Below, piece by piece: positions 15,764 through 26,800 of a DNA stretch of 64,000 nucleotides (positions are counted from its first letter, which is position 1; each line of letters begins with the position of its first letter). Under the pieces are notes generated by a model that saw nothing but the letters and a program-made list of their open reading frames with translations, did no database searches and was not told the origin of the DNA. This stretch comes from Longispora sp040681875 (GTDB lineage: Bacteria; Actinomycetota; Actinomycetes; Mycobacteriales; Micromonosporaceae): assembly GCF_040681875.1 (NCBI RefSeq), contig NZ_JBFAZP010000002.1, forward strand, positions 248,001-312,000, in the 5' to 3' direction. Position numbers and translations under genes: made by a program.

Positions 15764-18700
15764 ATGACCCTGCCCAAAACCGGGAACGCCGGCGGAACCT
15801 TCGTCGCGGCCACCCGCCCCGACGCCGACGTGCTGCTGTTCTGCCTGCCGTACGCGGGGGGCGGGGCGGGGGCGTTCCGGGCCTGGCGCGGGGCCTTCCC
15901 CGCCGCCGTCGACGTGCAGCCCGTCCAGCTGCCGGGGCGCGAGAACCGGCTCGCCGAACCGGCGGAGTTCACCCCGGAACTGGTCGCCGCCGCGATCGCG
16001 GGGCGCGCCGACCGGCCGTACGCGATCTACGGGCACAGCATGGGCGCCCGGCTCGGCTTCGAGGTCATCCGGTGCCTGCGCCGGACCGGCGCGCGCCTGC
16101 CGGAGCGGTTCTACGTGGGCGCCTCCCGGCCCCCGGACCTCGTCGAGCCGATCGCGCAGCTCGCCCTCGAACCCGACGACGCGTTCGTCCGGGCGCTCGA
16201 GGAGCTCGGCGGCACCCCCGCCGGCGTGCTCGACGTGCCCGAACTGCGCGAGCTGCTGCTCCCCGCCCTGCGTGCCGACTTCGCGTGGATCGACAGGTAC
16301 CGGTACGAGGACGAGGAGCCGCTGGCGTTGCCCGTCGTCGGGTTCGCCGGCGGTGCGGACCGCTCGGTCCCGCCGGAGCTGATGGCCGGCTGGGACCGGC
16401 ACACCGGGGCCGGGTTCCGGCTGCACACCCTGCCGGGCGACCACTTCTTCCTCAACGCGGACCTGGCTGAGGTCGTGGAGCTGATCAGCGCGGACCTGCT
16501 CGGGGCGGTCGGCGGCACGGCGGCGGTGGCCCCGCCCGCGCCCCGCCGGGCCGCTCCCCCGCGCCCCGGCCCGGCCCCGCACCACGTCCCCCTGCCCGGC
16601 ACCGACTGGACCGTCTGGCGCCAGGCGCTGCTCCGCACCACCGGCTTCCCCGCCGACGGCCTCCACCGGCTCACCGCCGCCGAGCTGGCCCGGGCCGCCG
16701 ACGCGCACCTCGACGGGCTGCTCGACGCCGACGGGTACGCCAAGGCGTACGGGTCCGCCGCCGCCCAGGTCAGCGCCGAGATCTGGGCCATCGCCACCGA
16801 CCCGCTGTTCCGCGAGGCGGTGACCTGGCAGAACCGCAACGCCCTGTACGCGCTCGACGGCATCGCGAACCAGGGCCCGGTTGCGCCCCGCAACTCCAAG
16901 CGCCGTCAGCGCGAGGAGATGGTCGCCCAGTACTGGCAGCGCTACTGCTCCAAGAACGAGACCGTCGGCTTCTTCGGCCCGACCACGTGGATCGACCTCG
17001 ACCCGCAGGGCCCGAACGTGACCGCGACCCCCGGCCCCGGGCTGGTCCGCACGCGCCGGGTGTACTTCGAGCACTGGGCGCTGTCCGCCTTCGCCGAGGC
17101 CGTCACCGCCGACCCGCGCGCCCGGCAGTGGCTGGTGCCGTCCGTGTCGCCCCAGCTGACCCTGGACGGTCGCCAGCTGGTCCGGGTCGCGCAGGCGCCG
17201 CTGGCCCTGTCCCCCGCCGAGGCCGTCCTGTTGGCGGCGTGCGACGGGCGGCGGCCCGCGATCGAGGTGGCCCGGGCGGCCGTGGCGGCGGAGGGCTCGC
17301 CGCTGCGTACCCCCGAAGACGCTCTGATTTCGCTCGGTCTGCTCGCGGAGCGGGCCCTGGTGCGGTGGGACGTCGACCTGCCGATGCGGATGCACGCCGA
17401 GGACGTGCTGGCCGAACGCCTCGCGGGGATCGGCGAACCCGACCTGCGGGACCGGGCGCTGGACGGGCTGGCCCGGCTGCGCGCCGGCCGCGACGCCATC
17501 GAGGCGGCCGGCGGCGACCCGCACGCGGTGCGGGCGGCGCTGGCGGCGCTCAACGAGATCTTCGTCGAGCTGACCGGGCAGGAGGCCGAGCGCCGGGCCG
17601 GGCAGATGTACGCCGGCCGGACCCTCGTGGTCGAGGAGTGCGTGCGCGACCTGGAGGCCGGGATCGGCGGGGCCGTGCTGGAGGCGATGGCCGGCCCGTT
17701 CGGGGTGCTGTTGCAGGCCGCGCGCTGGCTGACCGTGGCGACGGCGGACGCGTACCTGGCCGTGCTGCGCGACTTCTACGACGAGCTGGCCCGCGACCTG
17801 GGCACCCCGGACGTCCCGTTCGGCCAGCTCTGGTACCTGGCGCAGGGCATCTTCTTCGGCCGGGGCGAGCGCCCCGTGGACGATGTCGCCGCGGAGTTCA
17901 CCCGGCGCTGGTCGGAGCTGTTCCGGCTGGACCGGTTCGGCGACGACACCCGGACCGTGGCCCTGAGCAGCGCGGACCTGGCCGGGCCGGTCGCCGAGGT
18001 GTTCCCCGCCGACCGCCCCGCCTGGGCCGCCGCCCGGATACACAGCCCCGACCTGCACCTGTGCGCCACCAGCGTCGAGGCCCTGGCCCGGGGCGAGTTC
18101 AGCCTGGTGCTCGGCGAGCTGCACGCCGCGTGGGCGACCCTGGACGCCGGCCTGTTCCTGGTCGGTTCCGACGAGGTCGAGGAGCTGCGCGCGGCCCTAC
18201 TCGCCGACGTCGGCCCCGGCCGGGTGCTGCCGCTGTACCCGCTGGACTGGCTCCGCTACACCTCCCGGCTCGCGGGCGGCCTGGACAACGACACCGACTT
18301 CCAGCTGGGCATCCTGCCCGGCCCGGGGGCCGATCCCGACCGGCTGATCCCGGTGACGGCGCTGACCGTCTCCGACGACGACGGCGAGCTCGTCGTGCAC
18401 GGCCGGGGCGAGAGCTGGCCGCTGATCGCGATGTTCGCCGAGCTGATCGGCATCCACACCCAGGGCGCGTTCAAGCTGGTCGCGGCCACCGGGCACACGC
18501 CCCGGATCACCGTGGACCGGATGGTGGTGGCCCGCGAGACCTGGCGGACCACGATCGGCGGCACCGGCCTGGCCGACGTGAAGGGCGAGCAGGCCCAGTT
18601 CCTGGCCGTCCGGCGCTGGCGGGCCGCGTCCGGGCTGCCGGAGACCGTGTTCGTCTCCATCGCCACCGAGACGAAGCCGTGCTATGTGGACCTGGGCAGC

Positions 18701-18901
18701 CCGGTGTACGCGACCATCTTCTGCTCGATGCTCCGCGCCGCCCGGCTCAGCGACGGCGACGACGTCCGGGTGACGATCACCGAGATGCTGCCCACCCCCG
18801 ACGAGGCGTGGGTACCCGACGCCGCCGGCCAGCGGTACTTCTCCGAGATCCGGGTCCAGGTGTGCGACCCGGAGCCCGCCGCCACCGGGCGGTTCCTGTG
18901 A
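15764..18901 (+). CDS. Type II thioesterase fused to a small LanB-like (PEARL/glutamylation-type) enzyme
   Basis: This is a single 1045-residue reading frame. Residues 1 to about 250 are a type II thioesterase with nucleophile Ser in GHSMGARLG (about residue 92) and catalytic His in LPGDHFF. A Pro/Ala-rich linker (about 252-280) leads to a ~760-residue lantibiotic-dehydratase-like domain, with the diagnostic SKNETVGFFGP at about 396-406. Full LanB dehydratases have ~1000 residues with a C-terminal elimination domain; this one is too short for that and resembles small LanBs that use aminoacyl-tRNA to glutamylate or extend a substrate. ATG 15764 follows GGGGAG. It is the first gene of the operon, overlapping the NRPS by four bases. 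The substrate is unknown; it may act on a carrier-bound peptide. Confidence 0.75.
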   Translation: MTLPKTGNAGGTFVAATRPDADVLLFCLPYAGGGAGAFRAWRGAFPAAVDVQPVQLPGRENRLAEPAEFTPELVAAAIAGRADRPYAIYGHSMGARLGFEVIRCLRRTGARLPERFYVGASRPPDLVEPIAQLALEPDDAFVRALEELGGTPAGVLDVPELRELLLPALRADFAWIDRYRYEDEEPLALPVVGFAGGADRSVPPELMAGWDRHTGAGFRLHTLPGDHFFLNADLAEVVELISADLLGAVGGTAAVAPPAPRRAAPPRPGPAPHHVPLPGTDWTVWRQALLRTTGFPADGLHRLTAAELARAADAHLDGLLDADGYAKAYGSAAAQVSAEIWAIATDPLFREAVTWQNRNALYALDGIANQGPVAPRNSKRRQREEMVAQYWQRYCSKNETVGFFGPTTWIDLDPQGPNVTATPGPGLVRTRRVYFEHWALSAFAEAVTADPRARQWLVPSVSPQLTLDGRQLVRVAQAPLALSPAEAVLLAACDGRRPAIEVARAAVAAEGSPLRTPEDALISLGLLAERALVRWDVDLPMRMHAEDVLAERLAGIGEPDLRDRALDGLARLRAGRDAIEAAGGDPHAVRAALAALNEIFVELTGQEAERRAGQMYAGRTLVVEECVRDLEAGIGGAVLEAMAGPFGVLLQAARWLTVATADAYLAVLRDFYDELARDLGTPDVPFGQLWYLAQGIFFGRGERPVDDVAAEFTRRWSELFRLDRFGDDTRTVALSSADLAGPVAEVFPADRPAWAAARIHSPDLHLCATSVEALARGEFSLVLGELHAAWATLDAGLFLVGSDEVEELRAALLADVGPGRVLPLYPLDWLRYTSRLAGGLDNDTDFQLGILPGPGADPDRLIPVTALTVSDDDGELVVHGRGESWPLIAMFAELIGIHTQGAFKLVAATGHTPRITVDRMVVARETWRTTIGGTGLADVKGEQAQFLAVRRWRAASGLPETVFVSIATETKPCYVDLGSPVYATIFCSMLRAARLSDGDDVRVTITEMLPTPDEAWVPDAAGQRYFSEIRVQVCDPEPAATGRFL

Positions 18902-21900
18902 CCGGCCTGCTGTGCGACCTGGTCACCGACCAGGCGGCCCGGACCCCCGACGCGGTGGCGGTCCGGCAGTGGGACACGGTCGTGACCTACCGGGAGCTGG
19001 TCGGGCGGGCCGCCGCGCTCGCCGCCGTCCTGCGCGAACACGGGGTCGGCCCCGAGGTCCGGGTCGGCGTGTGCGGCAGGCGGGTGCCGGGGATGCTCAG
19101 CGCCGTCCTCGGCGTGCAGCTCGCGGGCGGGGCGTACGTGCCGCTCGATCCGGCGCACCCGGCGGAGCGGCGCGCCCTGATGATCGCCGACGCGGGCGTG
19201 ACCGTCGCGGTGGTCGACGACGCCGGGGCCGGGGCCCTCGCCGGTAGCGGGCTGACCCTGCTGCGGGTGCCCGACACCCTCGCCGAGGTGCCCGACTGCC
19301 CGGCGGCCCCGGACAACGCGGCCTACGTCATGTACACCTCGGGGTCCAGCGGGCAGCCGAAGGGCGTCGTGGTCGAGCACCGCAACGCCGTGCGGTTCGC
19401 CACCTCGACGGCGGAGATCTTCGCCCTGGACGCCGACTGCCGCAGCGTCGGGTTCGCCGCGCTCGGCTTCGACGTGTCCGTGCTCGACTTCTACCCGCCG
19501 CTGTCGCGCGGCGGTTCCCTCGCGTTCGTGCCCGAGGCGGACCGGATCGACGCGACCCTATTGCAGACGTTCCTGGAGGAGCACCGGGTGACCTGGGGCG
19601 TGCTGCCCCCGGCCCTGCTGCCGCTGCTGCACCCGGAGCGGCTGCCCGACCTGCGCGACGCCCTGACGGCCGGCGAGTCCCCCGGGCCCGACCAGGTGGC
19701 CCGGTGGTCCGCGCCGCCCGGCAGGCGGTTCTTCAACTGGTACGGGCCGACCGAGTGTTCCTGCATCGTCGTCGGCACCGAGGTGACCGGGGTGTGGGAG
19801 ACCACCCCGCCGATCGGGTACCCGCTGCCCGAGTGCGCCGCGTACGTGCTCGACGAGGAGCTCGCGCCCTGCGCCGACGGCGTACCCGGCGAGCTGGTCA
19901 TCGGCGGCCCGCACGTGGTGCGCGGCTACCTCGGCCGCCCCGGACTGACCGCCGAGAAGTTCGTGCCCGACCCGTTCGGGGACGTCCCCGGGGCCCGGCT
20001 GTACCGGACCGGTGACCGGGTGGTCCGCACCCCCGAACACGGCATCGTCCACCTGGGACGGTTGGACCGGCAGGTCAAGGTCGCCGGCCAGCGGGTCGAA
20101 CTCGGCGAGATCGAGGCCGTGCTGCGCGGGCACGCCGACGTCGCGCAGGCGGTCACGGACGTCGCGGTCGGGGCCTCGGGGCTGCCGGAGCTGGTGGCGT
20201 ACCTGACGCCGGACGGCGCGCCGGACCTGGCCGCGCTGCGCGGGTACTGCGCCGATCTGCTGCCCGGGTACATGGTGCCCACCCGGGTGGTGCGGCTCGG
20301 GGCGTTGCCGTTGAACAGTTCCGGCAAGGTGGACATGGCTTCGCTCCGGGGGCTGCACGAGGCCGCGCCGGACGCCGGTCGCCGCGCCCCGGCCACCCCC
20401 CTCGAACACGCCGTCTCCCGCGCCTGGTCCCGGGTCCTCGGCGTCGGCTCCCCCGGCCTCGACGACGACTTCTTCGCGCACGGCGGGCACTCGCTGCTGG
20501 CGATGCGCCTGGTCGAGGCGGTCCGCGCCGATCCGGGCCGGGCCGTCACCGTGGAGGACGTCTTCCTCGGCCGCACCCTCGGCGGGCTCGCCGACCGGGC
20601 GGAGAAGGCCGCCGCGCACGTGGACCTGCCGGTGCGTCCCGGCCAGCTGCCGGCCATGTCCGGGGCCCAGCGCCGGGTGTGGTTCGTGGAGCGGCTCGCC
20701 GGGGACACCCCCGCGTACAACATCGCGTTCGCCGAGCGGCTGCGCGGGCCGGTCGACCCCGCCGCGCTGGGCCGGGCCCTCGGCGCCGTCGCCGCCCGGC
20801 ACGAGGTGCTGCGCTGGCGGTTCCCCGACACGGCCGGGGCGCCCTACGTCGTGGTGGACCCCGCCGGGCATCCCGTGCCGGTGGCGGTCGACGAGAACCA
20901 GGACCCCGAATCGTGGCTGCAACGGCAGGCCCAGCGGCGGTTCGACCTGGCCGGGGACGCGCTGTGCCGGGTCCGGCTGCTCCGGCTCGCCGCCGACGAG
21001 TACCTGCTCGCGCTCACCGTGCACCACACGGTGTTCGACGGCTGGTCCCAGGACCTGCTGTACCGGGACCTGGCCACCGCGTACGCCGCCGAGCTCGCCG
21101 GGGTCGCGCCGGACCTCCCCGCGCTGCCGGCCACCTTCGCCGACTACGTGGCCTGGCAGGCCGAACGCGAACGCTCCGACGACGAACTCGCCTGGTGGAC
21201 GGACCGGCTGCGCGGCGCGCCCACGGTCCTCGACCTGCCCCGCGACAGGCCCCGGCCGGCCGTGCAGACGTTCCGGGGCGCGAGCGCGCGGGCCGGCCTC
21301 GACGCCGCCGGGGCGGTCCGGGACCTGGCCGCCCGGCTCGGCACCACCCCGTACGTGGTGCTGCTGGCCGGCTTCGCCCAACTGCTGCGCCGCCTCACCG
21401 GGCAGCAGGACCTGATCATCGGGGTACCGGTCGCCGACCGGGGCCACCCGGCCTTCGAACCGATGATCGGCTTCTGTGTCGACACCGTGCCGCTCCGGCT
21501 CGCCGTGCACGACACCGCCGACTTCGCCGAGCACGTCCGGACCTGCGCCGAGGCCCTGACCGCCGCGCTGGCCCGGTCGGCGACCCCCCTGGAGCGGGTC
21601 GTCACCACGCTGGGCGTCGAACGCGACCTGTCCCGCAACCCGCTCGTGCAGGTCCTGTTCAACATGTACAACTTCGCGCAGCCCCGGCTGGAGCTGCCCG
21701 GGATCGCCGCCGAGCCGGTGCCCGCCGGGCTGCCCGGCTCGCTGTTCGACCTGACCCTGTACCTGTCCGAGAACGCCGACGGCTGGGACCTGCAGGCCGT
21801 GTACAACCCCGACCTGTACCGGCCGGAGCGGATCGGGGCGCTGCTCGACGGGTACACCCGGCTGGTCGGGGACCTGGTCGGCGCGCCGGGGGCACCGGTG

Positions 21901-23829
21901 GGGGCGGCGTCGCTGCGTACCCCCGAATCGGTCCTGCCCGACCCGACCGAGCCCCTGGCGGACTGGGACGGCCCCGGGGTGGTCGAACGGATCGAGGCCG
22001 TCGCCGCCGCGCGACCCGGGGCGACCGCCGTCACCGGCGAGGGCGGCACCCTCGACTACGGCCAGCTCGTCGACCTGCGCCGCCGGACCACCGCCGCCGT
22101 CGCGGGCGCCGGGTTCGGGCCGGGGCAGGCGATCGGCGTGCTGGCCACCAGGCAGGTCGAACTTCCAGGACTCCTGCTCGGGGTACTGGCCAGCGGCGCC
22201 CGGTGGGCCGTGCTCGACGCGACCCTGCCGCCCGCCCGGCTGGTCGCGCAGGTCCGCGCGGCCGGGTGCGGGGCGCTGCTGGTGTGCCCGGGGGTGGCCG
22301 TGCCGGCCGAGCTGGGCGGACTGCCGGTGCTGACCGTGCCCGCCGTGGGCGCCGAACCCGTGCCGCCGGCCGGTCGGACCGCCAGCGTCGACACTCCGTC
22401 CACAGCGGACGGTGCGCGCGGCTACCTGTCCTTCACCTCCGGCACCACCGGCGAACCCAAGGCCGTCCTGGCCGGCGAGCGCCCCCTGGCGCACTTCCTC
22501 GACTGGTACCCGTCGGAATTCGGTCTGGGCCCCGACGACCGGTTCGCGCTGCTCGCCGGGGTGGCGCACGACCCGCTGCTCCGCGACGTGTTCGTGCCCC
22601 TGGCGCTGGGCGCCACCCTGCGCGTGCCGCCCGGGGACCTGCCCCGCGACCCGGTGCGCCTCGCCGGGTGGCTGGCCGCCGAGGGCGTCACCGTGGCGCA
22701 CCTGACCCCGCCGCTGGCCCGGGTCCTGGCGGCCGTGCCCGGCGGGTCGGCCCCGGCGCTGCGCCTCGTCGCGTGCGGCGGCGACCAGCTCGGGTACGCC
22801 GACGTGGCCCGGCTGCGCCGGTTCGCGCCCGGCGCGCGGATCGTGAACCTGTACGGCACCACGGAGACCCCGCAGGCCCAGGCGCACCACCCGGTCGGCC
22901 CCGACCACCCGGCCAGCGGCCCGGTGCCGGTCGGCCGGGGTGTCGACGGCGCGCAACTGCTGGTCCTCGGGCCGGCGGGGCAACCGGCCGGCGTCGGGGA
23001 ACTCGGCGAGGTCGTGATCCGCAGCCGGTACCTCGCCGAGGGCTACGCGACCGACGGCGTCCTGGACCCCGCCCGCAGCCGGGACCGGTTCTCGGCCGAC
23101 GGGACGGAGTACCGCACCGGGGACCTGGGCCGTTACCTGCCCGACGGCGACGTGCTGCTCGCCGGGCGCGGCGACGACCAGGTGAAGATCCGGGGCTTCC
23201 GGCTCGAACTCGGCGAGGTCGAGGCCGCCCTGCTGGCCCACCCGGACGTCCGCACCGCCACGGTGTTCGCCGAGACCGACCAGGGCGAGACAGTGCTGCG
23301 CGGCTACGCCGTGCCCGCCGGGAGCCTGACCGTCGAGGGCCTGCGCGCCCATCTGGGCACCCTGCTGCCCGGGCACGCGGTCCCGGCCACCCTGACCCTG
23401 CTGCCCGCCCTGCCGCTCACCCCGAACGGCAAGGTGGACCGCGCCGCGCTCCCCCGGCCCACCACCCGGCCCACGGCCGGCGGGGCGGACACCCCGGCCA
23501 CGGACACCGAACGGCTGATCGCCGGCACGTGGTGCGAGGTGCTCGGGCTGCCCCGGGTCGGTACCGGCGACAACTTCTTCGAGATCGGCGGCCACTCGCT
23601 GGCCATCGCCGCCGTGCAGGCCCGGCTGTCCGCGCTGCTGGAACGCGACGTGGACATCCTCGACCTGTTCCGGCACCCCAACATCCGGGCGCTGGGCGCC
23701 CACCTGGACGGCACCACCCGCACCCCGGGACTCGACCGCGCCGCACACCGTGTGGCCGCGCGCCGTGACCGTACCCGCCGCACAACCACGGTCCGAGCGG
23801 CCGCGGACGAGAAGGGCCGTGACGCATGA
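18898..23829 (+). CDS. NRPS, domains A-T-C-A-T
   Basis: The 1643-residue protein has adenylation domain A1 (about 5-480; A3 motif YTSGSSGQPKG near 146), carrier T1 (GGHSLL near 529), condensation domain (HHTVFDG near 710), A2 (FTSGTTGEPKA near 1178) and T2 (GGHSLA near 1563). It starts with A1, so it looks like the loading protein plus first extension module. The A1 pocket reads roughly D-V-L-V-L-A-W-C-I, which I cannot assign. A2 is unusual: its core reads AGVAHDPLLRDVF, like alpha-aminoadipate reductase-type A domains. Either could take Dap. GTG 18898 overlaps the previous stop; the stop overlaps the PKS start. Confidence 0.9.
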   Translation: MTGLLCDLVTDQAARTPDAVAVRQWDTVVTYRELVGRAAALAAVLREHGVGPEVRVGVCGRRVPGMLSAVLGVQLAGGAYVPLDPAHPAERRALMIADAGVTVAVVDDAGAGALAGSGLTLLRVPDTLAEVPDCPAAPDNAAYVMYTSGSSGQPKGVVVEHRNAVRFATSTAEIFALDADCRSVGFAALGFDVSVLDFYPPLSRGGSLAFVPEADRIDATLLQTFLEEHRVTWGVLPPALLPLLHPERLPDLRDALTAGESPGPDQVARWSAPPGRRFFNWYGPTECSCIVVGTEVTGVWETTPPIGYPLPECAAYVLDEELAPCADGVPGELVIGGPHVVRGYLGRPGLTAEKFVPDPFGDVPGARLYRTGDRVVRTPEHGIVHLGRLDRQVKVAGQRVELGEIEAVLRGHADVAQAVTDVAVGASGLPELVAYLTPDGAPDLAALRGYCADLLPGYMVPTRVVRLGALPLNSSGKVDMASLRGLHEAAPDAGRRAPATPLEHAVSRAWSRVLGVGSPGLDDDFFAHGGHSLLAMRLVEAVRADPGRAVTVEDVFLGRTLGGLADRAEKAAAHVDLPVRPGQLPAMSGAQRRVWFVERLAGDTPAYNIAFAERLRGPVDPAALGRALGAVAARHEVLRWRFPDTAGAPYVVVDPAGHPVPVAVDENQDPESWLQRQAQRRFDLAGDALCRVRLLRLAADEYLLALTVHHTVFDGWSQDLLYRDLATAYAAELAGVAPDLPALPATFADYVAWQAERERSDDELAWWTDRLRGAPTVLDLPRDRPRPAVQTFRGASARAGLDAAGAVRDLAARLGTTPYVVLLAGFAQLLRRLTGQQDLIIGVPVADRGHPAFEPMIGFCVDTVPLRLAVHDTADFAEHVRTCAEALTAALARSATPLERVVTTLGVERDLSRNPLVQVLFNMYNFAQPRLELPGIAAEPVPAGLPGSLFDLTLYLSENADGWDLQAVYNPDLYRPERIGALLDGYTRLVGDLVGAPGAPVGAASLRTPESVLPDPTEPLADWDGPGVVERIEAVAAARPGATAVTGEGGTLDYGQLVDLRRRTTAAVAGAGFGPGQAIGVLATRQVELPGLLLGVLASGARWAVLDATLPPARLVAQVRAAGCGALLVCPGVAVPAELGGLPVLTVPAVGAEPVPPAGRTASVDTPSTADGARGYLSFTSGTTGEPKAVLAGERPLAHFLDWYPSEFGLGPDDRFALLAGVAHDPLLRDVFVPLALGATLRVPPGDLPRDPVRLAGWLAAEGVTVAHLTPPLARVLAAVPGGSAPALRLVACGGDQLGYADVARLRRFAPGARIVNLYGTTETPQAQAHHPVGPDHPASGPVPVGRGVDGAQLLVLGPAGQPAGVGELGEVVIRSRYLAEGYATDGVLDPARSRDRFSADGTEYRTGDLGRYLPDGDVLLAGRGDDQVKIRGFRLELGEVEAALLAHPDVRTATVFAETDQGETVLRGYAVPAGSLTVEGLRAHLGTLLPGHAVPATLTLLPALPLTPNGKVDRAALPRPTTRPTAGGADTPATDTERLIAGTWCEVLGLPRVGTGDNFFEIGGHSLAIAAVQARLSALLERDVDILDLFRHPNIRALGAHLDGTTRTPGLDRAAHRVAARRDRTRRTTTVRAAADEKGRDA

Positions 23830-26800
23830 ACGACGACGAAGCAGCAGTCGAACCCATCGCCGTGATCGGGATGGCCTGCCGCCTGCCCGGGGCCGGCTCC
23901 CTCGCCCAGTTCTGGCGCAACCTCGTGGAGGGCGTCGACTCCACCCGGGACTACACCCTCGACGAGCAGCGGGCCCTCGGCGCGCCCGAGGACGAGGTCA
24001 GCGACCCGGGCTTCGTCCCGGCGGCCCTCGTCCTGGACGAGATGGAGTCCTTCGACGCGCAGCTGTTCGGGATCACCCGGCGCGAGGCGGAGATGCGCGA
24101 CCCGCAGCACCGGCTCTTCCTGGAACTGGCGCACGCCACGCTGGAGAACGCCGGCTACGACCCGGCCCGCTACGACGGCGACATCGGCGTGTACGGCGGG
24201 ATCGGCGCCGACGAGTACGGCTGGCGCAACATCCGGCGCAACGCGACCGTGATGGCGTCCTCCGGCGTGCTGTCCCTGCTGACCGGCACGCACTCGGACT
24301 ACCTCGCCACCCACGCGTCGCACAACCTCGGTCTGCGCGGCCCGAGCCTCACCCTGCACACGGCGTGCTCGACCACCCTGGTCGCGCTGCACCTGGCCTG
24401 CGAGGCGCTGCGCAACGGCGAGTGCGACATGGCCCTCACCGGCGGCGCGTCGATCGAACTGCCGCACGGGCTCGGCTACGTGCACTCCGAGGGCGACATC
24501 CTCTCCGCCGACGGGCGGACCCGCACCTTCGACGCCTCGGCCACCGGCACCCTGTGGGGCAGCGGCGGCGGGGCGGTACTCCTCAAGCGGCTGTCCGACG
24601 CCCTCGCCGACGGCGACCACGTCCGGGCGGTGATCCGGGGCAGCGCCGTGAACAACGACGGCGCGAACAAGGTGAGCTTCGGGGCCCCCAGCGTGGAGGG
24701 CCAGGCCATCGTCGTCGCCCAGGCGCTCGGGATCGCGGGCGTGGACCCGCGCACCGTCACCTACGTCGAGGCGCACGGCACGGCCACCGATCTGGGCGAC
24801 CCGATCGAGGTCAGCGCCCTGTCGAGCGTGTTCTCCCAGGACACCGACGACATCGGCTGGTGCGGTCTGGGTTCGGTGAAGTCGAACATCGGCCATCTCG
24901 GCCCGGTCGCCGGCATCGCCGGGATCATCAAGACGGTGCTGTCCATCGAGCACGGCCTGATCCCGCCGAGCCTGCACTTCGAGCGGCCCAACCCGAAGCT
25001 GGCCCTGGACACCAGCCCGTTCTACGTGAACGCGGCGCTCGCCCGCTGGCAGCCGGACGGCCCGCGCCGGGCCGGGGTCAGCGCGTTCGGGATCGGCGGG
25101 ACCAACGCGCACGCGGTCCTGGAGGAGGCCCCCCGGGCCGGGGCGCGCGACGGGTCCGCCCGGCCGACCCAGCTGGTGCAGGTGTCGGCGCGGACCGCCA
25201 CCGCGCTGACCACGCTCACCGAGCGGCTCGCCGAGCACCTGGCGGCGCACCCGGAGCTGGACCTGGCCGACGTGGCGCACACCCTGCGGGTCGGCCGCCG
25301 CGACCTGCCGCACCGGCTCGCCGTGACCGCCACGGACACCGCCGACGCGGCCAAGGCCCTCGGGGACCGCAAGCGCCGGCTGACCACCACCGGGCCGGTA
25401 CAGGCGCGCCGGGTGGCGTTCCTGTTCTCCGGCCAGGGCGCGCAGTACGTGGGGATGGGCGCGCAGCTGTACCGGACCGAGCCGGTGTTCCGCGGCTCCG
25501 TGGACGAGTGCCTGCGGATCCTCGGCGGGGACCTCGGCCGCGAGCTGCGGGACCTGCTGCTGTCCGAGGGCGCCGACGCGGCGCGGCTGAACGAGACCGA
25601 GCTGACCCAGCCGGCCCTGTTCGTCGTGGAGTACTCGCTGGCCCGGCTCTGGGCGTCGTGGGGCGTGACCCCGGCCGGCATGATCGGCCACTCGATCGGC
25701 GAGTACGTGGCCGCGACGCTCGCCGGGGTGTTCCACCTCGCCGACGCGCTGCGCCTGGTCGCCGCCCGGGGCCGGCTGATGCAGTCGATGCCGGCCGGTG
25801 CGATGCTCGCCGTGCGCCTCGACGAGGCCGAGCTGGTCGGCCGGCTGCCCGAGGGGCTGTCCGTGGCCACGGTCAACGGGCCGGCGGCCTGCGTGGTGGC
25901 CGGCCCGACACCGCTGGTCGAGGAGTTCGCGGCCCGGCTCGACGCCGACGGGGTGGGCCACAAGGCGCTGCGCACGTCGCACGCGTTCCACTCGCCCATG
26001 ATGGAGCCGATCCTGGCCGAGTTCCACCAGCTGGTGGAGGCCGTGGAGCGCCGGGCCCCGCAGGGCGCGTTCCTGTCGAACCTGACCGGGGACTGGATCA
26101 GCCCGGGCGACGCGACCGACCCGTCGTACTGGGCCCGGCACCTGCGCGAGGCCGTCCGGTTCGGCGACTGCGTGCAGCGGCTGCTGTCCGACGGGGACTG
26201 GCTGCTCGTGGAGTGCGGGCCGGGCCGCCAGCTGGCCGGGCTCGCCCGGATGCACCTGGCGCGCGGGGCCGTCGCGCCGCTGGCGAGCCTGCCCTCGCCC
26301 GGGGAGCCGAAGAGCGACCTGGAGACGCTGTACGCGGCGGCCGGTCAGCTGTGGGCCTGCGGGGTGGCGCTGGACGGGGAGACGTTCGGGGACCGGGGCC
26401 GGCGGGTGCCGCTGGTGCCGTACCCCTATGAGCGCAAGCGGCACTGGATCGAGCCGACCATGGCCGACCCCACCGCGACCGCCACCGCCGCGTCGGGCCC
26501 GCGCCCGGTCGACGAGTGGTTCACGGTCCCGGTGTGGCGGCAGGAACCGCCGACGGAACCGGGCGCGGTGTTCGAACGCTGCCTGGTGTTCGACGAGGGC
26601 ACGGCCGTCGCCGACGGGCTGCGCGCCGCCGGGGTGGACGTCGTCCGGGTCCGGCCGGGAGACACCTTCACCCACGAGTCCGACGGGTACGCGCTCCGCC
26701 CGGCCGAACCGCACGACTACGACCTGCTGCTCGCCGACCTCGCCGGCGCCGGCGGCCTCCCGTCCCGGGTGGTGCACGCCTGGGCGCTGTCCGGCGAGCC

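Noticed and set aside
15537..15767. Small ORF upstream of the TE-LanB gene
   Set aside because: It runs through the palindromic regulatory region, has no RBS and unusual codon use, and overlaps the real start.
19558..23748. A 1396-codon open frame antisense to the first NRPS
   Set aside because: Antisense frames stay open because of the extreme third-position GC of the real gene; the translation is low-complexity Gly/Pro/Arg/Gln with no domain. The same holds for 30561-36236, 36194-39040 and 23304-26777 on the minus strand.
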